Under the pieces are notes generated by a model. The model saw only the letters and a program-made list of their open reading frames with translations. It had not been told where the DNA came from and ran no database searches. Shown one piece after another: positions 17,745 to 24,049 of a stretch of DNA of 48,021 nucleotides. The first letter of the stretch is position 1, and each line of letters opens with the position of its first letter. Location of the stretch: contig JANYAD010000241.1 in NCBI GenBank assembly GCA_025355165.1, forward strand, positions 1-48,021, written 5' to 3'. This stretch comes from Gammaproteobacteria bacterium (lineage in GTDB: Bacteria; Pseudomonadota; Gammaproteobacteria; Steroidobacterales; Steroidobacteraceae). The position numbers were made by a program, and so were the translations under genes.

Positions 17745-17775
17745 TTCGGGTCATTACCCCCGCCTTCGCTATAAT
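17745..17775 (+). promoter_or_regulatory. Promoter of tRNA-Thr
   Basis: A consensus -10 TATAAT lies at 17770-17775, 14 bp before the mature tRNA 5' end. The -35 region is weak (TTCGGG at 17745-17750 with a 19-bp spacer). A GC-rich stretch (GGGCGG) follows the -10, as in stringent-type stable-RNA promoters. Confidence 0.6.
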
Positions 17776-17789
17776 GGGCGGTATTCCGC

Positions 17790-17864
17790 GCCGGCTTAGC
17801 ACAGTGGTAGTGCAACGGTTTTGTAAACCGTAGGTCGGGGGTTCGAATCCCTCAGCCGGCACCA
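17790..17864 (+). tRNA. tRNA-Thr (anticodon TGT)
   Basis: The cloverleaf is complete. The acceptor GCCGGCT pairs with AGCCGGC (17854-17860), the D arm is GCAC/GTGC, the anticodon stem ACGGT/ACCGT encloses loop TTTGTAA (anticodon TGT, reading ACA), and the T arm GGGGG-TTCGAAT-CCC carries the invariant TTCGA. The discriminator is A and CCA is encoded. Its 3' end is the attachment site of the downstream island. Confidence 0.95.
17842..17861 (+). repeat. attL-type direct repeat (tRNA-Thr 3' end)
   Basis: TTCGAATCCCTCAGCCGGCA, from the T arm to the discriminator base, is repeated exactly at 21628-21647. Confidence 0.8.
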
Positions 17865-17929
17865 GACCATTCCGGTTTATTCCGGTCAGATCGCTGACGT
17901 TTTATACCGAGCACATGGGTAACTTGGTC

Positions 17930-19091
17930 TCAAGCGGTCATCGAAACACTTGAGCCGAGAATATACGCTGGTGTTTTCCAGTTTAGTGTCTCTCTAGGGC
18001 GGGTATTAAGCTTCTTGGCCACTGCATCGAGCTGAGGTTGAGTGACAGCTGAGAGATCAGCCCCTTTTGGATAGTATTGTCGCAGCAGACCGTTGGTATT
18101 TTCATTGCTTCCACGTTGCCACGGGCTCGAGGGATCGCAGAAATAGACCTGGACATCGGTTGCAACGGTGAATACAGCGTGGTGGGCGAGCTCCGCTCCA
18201 CGGTCCCAGGTCAGCGATTTACCCAGGGCAGTCGGAAGCTTGCGCACTGCCTTGATCAGAGCATCTACGACCGCCTCTGTAGTTTTCTCTGAGAGTTTGA
18301 CGAGCACGACAAACCGCGACTGGCGCTCCACCAAGGTGGCGATGTAGGTGCCGCGAGAGCCTTCTACCAGATCACCCTCCCAGTGACCCGGGACCGCACG
18401 GTCTTCCACCTCTGCCGGACGCTCGCGTATGGAGACCGCGTCGATGATCGCCCCTCGACCCTGCCCTCGATAGGTTGCGTGGCGAGATCGGCGAAAGCGC
18501 CGCTTTGTGCGCAGGTGACCGAGGAGCTCTTTTATCAAGGCGCCCCGCGCCTGGACAAAAAAGGCTTCGATAGATCGTCTCGTGTGACACCCACATCTCC
18601 GGTTGACCGGAATAGTGGTCTCTTAGCCAGCCTGCAATCTGCTGCGGAGACCAGTCCTGCTGCAGTTTAACTGCAACGATCCGCTGCAATTGCTGGTTCC
18701 GGCTGAGGACGCAGCGCTTTGGTCGCCGGGCCGACTCCCAAGCCTTCCAGTCGGCGTGAGCGGCCCGATACCCTCTGCGCCCTCCGTTCCAGGCCACCTC
18801 TTGGCTGATCGTGGAAGCAGCCCGATTGAGCTGTCTAGCGATGTTGCGAAACGAATCCCCGACAGCAAGCCCTCGAGAAATATCCTCGCGCTCACCGAAC
18901 CTCAACACTCTTTGGGAGCGAGTCCTTGGCACAGGCGCAATACCACCCGAAGCTTCCAGCACGCGATGGACATTGGCGCGTCGCTGCCCGAGTGCGCCTA
19001 TGATCCCGAGGACCGACTCACCGGCCTTATATCGCCGCCAAAAATCTTCGCGCTGCGCCGCTGTGATCGTTGAATGACGTCCGGATCTCAT
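17930..19091 (-). pseudogene. IS30-family transposase, interrupted by one frameshift
   Basis: The N-terminal part (19091 to about 18560) has the helix-turn-helix regions typical of IS30 (FGEREDISRGLAVGDSFRNI; LNRAASTISQEV) and ends in VSHETIYRSLF. The reading then continues in another frame with ARGALIKELLGHLRTKRR and the DDE core: D in HWEGDLVEGS, D in LTWDRGAEL, E in SNENTNGLLRQYYPKG. The break coincides with an A6 run (T6 in the gene) at 18557-18562; five T would restore one frame. ATG 19091 has GGAG 9 bp upstream. The stop lies 4 bp outside the inverted repeat. It is a pseudogene, a slippage product or a base-call error. Confidence 0.85.
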
Positions 19092-19137
19092 GCCAAACAC
19101 CTCCTAGCCTTAGATTAGCTGGAGTGTTTCGACGACC
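17936..19137 (-). mobile_element. IS30-family insertion sequence
   Basis: About 1.2 kb with imperfect 20-bp terminal inverted repeats, GGTCATCGAAACACTTGAGC (17936-17955) and GCTGGAGTGTTTCGACGACC (19118-19137), matching at 17 of 20 positions. It encodes one IS30-type transposase in two frames. No clear target duplication is seen. The right end abuts the integrase remnant codon for codon, so the IS landed inside the island integrase gene and the part to its left was then lost. Confidence 0.8.
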
Positions 19138-19254
19138 ATTCTCAGCCGATCGAGGCCGATGAGTAACAACACGGTCAACGCCGCGTTGCGCCGCCTCGGC
19201 TACACGAGCAAGGAGATGACCGGCTACGGATTCAGATCGCTGGCTTCGGCCTAG
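19138..19254 (+). pseudogene. P4-type tyrosine integrase, C-terminal remnant
   Basis: A 38-codon fragment beginning exactly at the IS30 border. The translation contains RPMSNNTVNAALRRLGY and then KEMTGYGFRSLAS, the well-known stretch before the second catalytic Arg box of P4/CP4-type island integrases (usual form EMTGHGFRAMAS). A TAG follows at 19252-19254, where intact genes continue. It reads in the same direction as the tRNA, as expected for an integrase next to its attachment site. Confidence 0.75.
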
Positions 19255-19457
19255 GACACCGAATCATTGGGCATCCTATGTCCCCGGGTCAAGTCCTCCA
19301 GTGTGCGCAGGGCACGATGCGGACTGCCATGCCATAGGTAGGCTTTTGCTCGGGTTAATTCTCTGAGAAGTTCTTCTATATGATTCGGTGAGTCGCCCTC
19401 GATCGGTGGGTCGGTCGATAAACCCTTGATGGATTGCGTGAGCCGGGTCGTGCGCAT
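19251..19457 (-). pseudogene. Probable ISKra4-family transposase remnant
   Basis: An open stretch of 68 codons whose translation includes RLTQSIKGL and AKAYLWHGSPHRALRTLEDL. This resembles the region of ISKra4 transposases with the pattern LWHG-x3-RAL-x2-L-x-DL. There is no start, no upstream half and no detectable inverted repeats, so it is a short relic. The rest of the 19255-19633 stretch holds nothing else that I recognise. Confidence 0.45.
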
Positions 19458-19633
19458 GGGTTGCCATTCCGAGCCTGTGATCTAACAAGAGTCATCCGAC
19501 AATTAATCAGGCCGCCCAGAAACCACCCCGGGGTCGGCTCATGTGATAACTCTTTTTGCGTGCAGTGCAACTTTATCGCCTGATCAGGGTATTGAGCTTA
19601 TTAGTCTCCTCGCCTCAAGTTGGAACACCCAGA

Positions 19634-21052
19634 GTGAAATTTACAGCTAAGAGAATTAGCGTCATCACGATTGGACCGATCCTTTTGGTCGGCATGGTCG
19701 CGGGTGGGTTTCTTGTAGGGATGCAGCGCCACTTTCATCCTTCAGCGCCACAACCACCGTATCCGCCCGCGGCCAACGCTCTTGATGCGCAGCGTCAGGA
19801 CATACGCTATTTCCGCCAACTCATAGCACTGGACCGCTCATTCGCGCCGACCAACCGAGCTGAGACCATTCGAAAACTGGACGCGCTCGAGGCGCTCGGC
19901 ACCGTGCTCGATCGACCTCATTTTCGCGTCTCACTGATGCAAATTGATGCGCTGGCCGATAATGGCCATTCCAGGGTTGAGAACGACCCAGGTGCCGCAC
20001 CGCTTGAACTTCCAGTGCGTGTGGCAGCTTTTTCGGACGGGCTATATATCATGCGCGCGACCGAAATCAATGCGGATTTGCTGGGCAGTCGAGTGACGGC
20101 GATCGATGGAGACTCCATTGACGCCGTCATGACCAAACTCGAGCAGCTGCGTGGCGGTACATCCCAGTGGCGACGTTTGCATGCCTCGCAATATCTGGCG
20201 CTGCAGGATCTATTGTATGGAATTGATGTTACCTCGGACGTGCAGCATTCGAATTGGACGGTGGAGACCCCTTTCGGCGCAACGATCACGAGGAGGCTAG
20301 ACGCCTACGCGCCACCAGCGAGTGAGCCAGCGGTATCCGTCAACCGTTGGTTATCGAGCGAGCCCTTATCGGGCATGATGAGACAATGGCGGGCAGTCGA
20401 ACCCGACCACCCGCTGCCAATAGCATTGACTGATTTTGACAAGGCTTTTCGAAGTTTACCCTTGCCGGGAACGTGCATCCATTTCGTGCAGCTAAAGTCC
20501 AACGCTGACGAAGGCGGTCAGAGCATCAAGGAGTTCTTATCAAGCACTGAAAGCCATCTGCGCCAGGTCAAACCCTGTTATGTGATTCTCGATTTGCGCT
20601 ACGACGGGGGCGGCGACTTCACGAATACCTATGGCTTTGCGCGCGATCTGCCAAGACTTATTCCTGCGAGCGGGAAGATAATAGTGCTGACCGGTCCTGC
20701 GACGTTCTCGGCAGGAATATCTACCGCTGCTTTCGTTAAGCACGCTGGGCAGCGGCGCGTCGTAATTCTGGGCGAACCAGTGGGCGATCGCATGCAGTTC
20801 TTTTCGGAGGGAGGTCGGGCCTGCCTACCCAATTATCCACTGTGCGTCGCCTACGAGACCGGTAAACATGATTACCAATACGCTTGTACCGATTGGAGTG
20901 TCTGCTTCTGGTTGAACTATTTTTATCAGTTTCGAGTCAAGTCGCTCGAACCGGACAACATCATCGCGTTGAGTTTCAAACTTTGGCGGGCGGGCGTTGA
21001 TCCCGTACTCGATCGGGCTATTTCTCTGGCGACGGAAAGTACCCGCAGATAG
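19634..21052 (+). CDS. Membrane-anchored S41-like (tail-specific protease family) protein
   Basis: A 472-residue protein. An N-terminal signal-anchor covers about residues 9-30 (ITIGPILLVGMVAGGFLVG), followed by a Pro-rich linker. A periplasmic region with the C-terminal-processing-protease fold follows: ILDLRYDGGGDF near residue 315, then LTGPATFSAGIST near 360, the pattern holding the nucleophile Ser of S41 peptidases. The PDZ domain usual in CtpA is not obvious; a degenerate stretch (VTAIDGDSIDAVMTKLEQLRG) may be its remnant. The start is GTG 19634 (the frame opens at TTG 19556). It is intact but lies inside the decayed tRNA-Thr island, next to a broken serine hydrolase. The substrate is unknown. 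Confidence 0.65.
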   Translation: MKFTAKRISVITIGPILLVGMVAGGFLVGMQRHFHPSAPQPPYPPAANALDAQRQDIRYFRQLIALDRSFAPTNRAETIRKLDALEALGTVLDRPHFRVSLMQIDALADNGHSRVENDPGAAPLELPVRVAAFSDGLYIMRATEINADLLGSRVTAIDGDSIDAVMTKLEQLRGGTSQWRRLHASQYLALQDLLYGIDVTSDVQHSNWTVETPFGATITRRLDAYAPPASEPAVSVNRWLSSEPLSGMMRQWRAVEPDHPLPIALTDFDKAFRSLPLPGTCIHFVQLKSNADEGGQSIKEFLSSTESHLRQVKPCYVILDLRYDGGGDFTNTYGFARDLPRLIPASGKIIVLTGPATFSAGISTAAFVKHAGQRRVVILGEPVGDRMQFFSEGGRACLPNYPLCVAYETGKHDYQYACTDWSVCFWLNYFYQFRVKSLEPDNIIALSFKLWRAGVDPVLDRAISLATESTRR

Positions 21053-21150
21053 CCACCGGGTCCCAGTTGCAAATAGTTGTACTCTCCTCAATGTCCCTTG
21101 TAGTGGTGCCAGCGGCCCTTATGCTGAAAGTGGAGAAATCCGTAATCTTG

Positions 21151-21491
21151 ATGCGGTTTACCTACACGCTATTACTCTGTCTACTCGCAACGTGCAGCTT
21201 TGCCCAGGACAGGGCCGATGACACGCCGATGGCAGCGCAATCGATTGAACAACTTCAACAACAATCAGAAAAAATACTCAGGGACAGCCATGCACCGGGT
21301 ATGTCCGTTGCGACCGTGCATCGCGAGCATTCCGATTGGTTGCAGGCCTTGGTCAAGCCGACGTTGTCGCAAATCGGCCAGCTGGTCCGGAGACGTTGTT
21401 CCGCATCGGTTCGACCTCCAAAGCGTTTGCCTCGTTGTCCATTCTCAAACTGGTAAACGAAGGGAGACTCTCGCTACAAGATCCAATACGA
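21151..21491 (+). pseudogene. Serine hydrolase (class C beta-lactamase family), frameshifted and truncated
   Basis: It starts with a signal peptide (MRFTYTLLLCLLATCSFAQ), then SEKILRDSHAPGMSVATVHREHSDW. The reading shifts near 21335 to VAGLGQADVVANRPAGPE and LFRIGSTSKAFASLSILKLV, which contains the SxxK nucleophile motif (STSK). Similarity ends at LSLQDPIR, about 105 residues in, where family members run 350-500 residues. The remaining frame to 21595 is unrelated. One indel plus loss of the C-terminal two thirds makes it non-functional. Confidence 0.75.
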
Positions 21492-21627
21492 GGCGTGAGC
21501 CTGCTAGAGCTTCTAATGGCCTGCAACGGGGTTCGAAAATTTCCACCCGGTCGCGGGGGTAGCTGCCGGGGTAACTCGTTTGAGTGTCGCTATTAAGCGC
21601 TTACGAACCAATTTGTTATTGCGATTA

Positions 21628-21647
21628 TTCGAATCCCTCAGCCGGCA
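21628..21647 (+). repeat. attR-type copy of the tRNA-Thr 3' end
   Basis: An exact 20-bp copy of 17842-17861 with no tRNA body in front of it. It marks the distal boundary of the island. Confidence 0.8.
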
Positions 21648-22010
21648 TGCCTTTTCATAGGGTCCTAACCGGGCAGATGGTATCCATTTTTTACGAGACA
21701 TGGGTAACAGTCTGGCACCTAACTGGTTCGGGGGCGCACTCGACGCGACCTGCCTCATGATCAAAAAACCCCAAATCTTAATGCATGAAGCTGACAAACC
21801 AGACTTTCTCCTCGACTTGCGCATCTACATCCCTATTAGTCATCGATACGATCCGGGATTTCTTGGTCTACGCGTCCATTACGCAACGTGATTTACACGA
21901 ACGTTCTTGGTGCTTATTTCAAGCACGCCGCCGAACAAGTTCTTTGGATCTAAAATCGAATTACATCGATCCGCCGTAGCCCTCAGTCACTCGGAGCGTC
22001 GAATTGCGCC
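21648..22010. other. Intergenic stretch, no gene seen
   Basis: Only short open frames without recognisable content. It includes GACATGGGTAAC (21704-21715), which shares ACATGGGTAAC with 17915-17925 at the other side of the island; similar strings occur near the ends of some insertion sequences, so both may be IS scars. Confidence 0.4.
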
Positions 22011-23474
22011 TTAGAGGGTTATGGGGGCTCGGGCAGCGCGCCCGGGGGAAATGCCTGGGGTAAGATTCCCTTCTTTCACGACGGCAACTCCGTTCACAAA
22101 TACGTAGGAGATGCCGGCGGAATATTGCAGCGGGTCTTCGAACGTCGCCTTATCAATGATTGTGTTCGGATCAAAGACGGTGATGTCGGCATCGGCTCCC
22201 ACACGGATACGGCCCTTGTTTTGAAACATCGGCGCGAGCTTTTGCAGTCGTTGTGCCGGAAGCAGCGTCATTTTGCGAAGAGCGGTCATCAGATCGAGTG
22301 TGTTCTCTTCCCGCACATAGTGGCCTAGCACGCGAGAAAACGTGCCCTGGCCGCGCGGGTGAACCTTGGATCCGGTGATCGGCATGCCGTCGCTGGCCAC
22401 CATAACGATGGGGTTCGCCAGAGCCGCGCGGACAGCCGACTCGGGGATGGAGAAGATGATGACGATGCCACCCTCCTTACGGTATTTCTCAAACGTTTCC
22501 GCTGTCAGCCGCTCGCCGGTCTTGGCCCACTGAAGATCCTTGTAGGTGATACCTTGGCTTTCCTGCCAACCGGGATCGAAGATTGCGGATTCGATGGCGG
22601 TGCTACCCGCGGGGTACGGATATGCTTCCGTAGTGACGTCGAGGCCGCGCTTGCGCGCACCTTCGACCATCTCGATCAGTCGCGGCGTATCTTTCATGCC
22701 CATGCTCGTAATGTGCACCACATGTAGAGCGGCGCCGCTGGCCGCAGCAGCAGCTATGACCTCTTCGACCGCCGCGAGCCCAGTATTCGGTTCCGTCAAG
22801 CCGTTGTAGCGAAGATGAACATGGACCGACGCACCGTGAGCAGCGGCTACCTTGAAGATGTCGACAATTTCGCCGTGGGATGCGCCCGCCGTGTAATTGA
22901 TGCCCATGCCGACGGCTAAGGCGCCACTTTGCAGGCCATGTTCGATGTCGGCATCGATCTGCCGCAACTCCGCAGCAGTGGCGGCACGGTGAGCGGCGTC
23001 GCCAACTGGAAAAAAGCTCCCGGGATCGTGCATGACTGCCATGCGTACCGGAATGTGGCCGACACTGACACCGTAGTTGATCAGCGAGCGGCCTTGCCGG
23101 CTGGCGTACCACGCAACGACGTCGGCGGTTCCGGCCTCGAGTTCTAACGAAGTGGTGACGCCGTCGTGGGCTTGAAATTCGTAATTACGAGGCTCCTGAC
23201 CGTGTTCGTGCAAATCGATGAAGCCGGGGGCGACAACCAGTCCATGAGCGTCAATTCTCTGTTTGCCTTGTAGCGGCTGCTCGGAAATGTCGACGATCTT
23301 CCCACCCCGAACACCCACATCTCGGATGGCGTCCAACCCCGACTCAGGATCCATCACGCGGCCCCCGGCGATTACCACGTCGAGGGTGGCGTGCGAATCC
23401 GGGAGTGCACCAACAGCAATCGTGAGTCCCGGCAGCAACACCGCGGAGGTCAATAGAAAAACAACTTTACGCAT
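22011..23474 (-). CDS. N-acyl-D-amino-acid deacylase (D-aminoacylase) family amidohydrolase, exported
   Basis: A 487-residue protein. The signal peptide covers about 1-24 (VVFLLTSAVLLPGLTIAVGA). The amidohydrolase fold has N-terminal DVVIAGGRVMDPESGLDAI, the metal-binding HxH in FIDLHEHGQE, a Glu in TTSLELEAG, His residues in HVHLRYNG and HVVHITSMG, and the late Asp in MVASDGMP. The C-terminal GADADITVFDP and VFVNGVAVVKEG are typical of D-aminoacylases and dihydroorotase-like relatives. It probably hydrolyses N-acyl-D-amino acids or peptides in the periplasm. The frame extends to 23531; ATG 23474 starts the signal peptide and has GAGGT upstream. Confidence 0.85.
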   Translation of the reverse strand: MRKVVFLLTSAVLLPGLTIAVGALPDSHATLDVVIAGGRVMDPESGLDAIRDVGVRGGKIVDISEQPLQGKQRIDAHGLVVAPGFIDLHEHGQEPRNYEFQAHDGVTTSLELEAGTADVVAWYASRQGRSLINYGVSVGHIPVRMAVMHDPGSFFPVGDAAHRAATAAELRQIDADIEHGLQSGALAVGMGINYTAGASHGEIVDIFKVAAAHGASVHVHLRYNGLTEPNTGLAAVEEVIAAAAASGAALHVVHITSMGMKDTPRLIEMVEGARKRGLDVTTEAYPYPAGSTAIESAIFDPGWQESQGITYKDLQWAKTGERLTAETFEKYRKEGGIVIIFSIPESAVRAALANPIVMVASDGMPITGSKVHPRGQGTFSRVLGHYVREENTLDLMTALRKMTLLPAQRLQKLAPMFQNKGRIRVGADADITVFDPNTIIDKATFEDPLQYSAGISYVFVNGVAVVKEGNLTPGISPGRAARAPITL

Positions 23475-24049
23475 GCCGACAAGGTATACCTCGAAACGAT
23501 CCGCGGATAGAGATACGGGCAGTACTTGCACAGCTATGACCGAACATCGCGATGCGGCTCGAAGTCTTCGGTCACAGAACTCCTATCCGCGATTTCTTCG
23601 CCATGGATTGGCGGATGCATTGGAACTTGCTAGGCAGCAACGGCAGGACCCCGCCATCGTCACAGCGCAGCGCGCTCACTACGCAGCGCAATCGCGGCCC
23701 GCCCCGCGGCACGCCTGCACACGTTCTTCGTGGCTCATGGTCAGCTTGTTCTGTGATGGTCGGGCGACGTTGAGAGCCGTCAGCGGCAACCTTTTTTTAA
23801 CAATCCGCCGTACGTTTCATAACGTCGATTTTTCGCTGGTTCAAACCAGCAATACAGGCTGGGTCGAGGACGCCGCGAAGCTCGAACTGGCATTCCGGCC
23901 GCGTTCGCCAGCTGAGCAACAGCCCTTTGCGATATGTCGAATGCGCCTGCATTGCAGTGTGAGAAGCCGATCACAATTTCATGAGCTGTTTTCTACGTGG
24001 GTCGAAAGTCTGTGCAAGATACAAGGATCGCCCCTGTGCGCTGGTCCTT
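23475..24049. other. Intergenic stretch, no gene seen
   Basis: About 575 bp between divergent genes. Open frames exist on both strands but their translations are low-quality (rich in Arg, Ser, Pro) and match no family I know. It must contain both promoters. Confidence 0.4.

Larger units (their letters stand above)
17862..21647. mobile_element. Decayed 3.8-kb genomic island at tRNA-Thr
   Basis: The island is bounded by the last 20 bp of tRNA-Thr (17842-17861) and an exact copy at 21628-21647. It contains a P4-type integrase remnant in the same orientation as the tRNA, two transposase genes or remnants, an S41-like peptidase and a broken serine hydrolase. Loss of the integrase N-terminus and the insertion of an IS30 element make it immobile on its own. 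Confidence 0.75.

Noticed and set aside
17930-19140. Target-site duplication of the IS30 element
   Set aside because: Bases outside the inverted repeats (AGC on the left, ATT on the right) do not match; deletion on the left side probably removed it.
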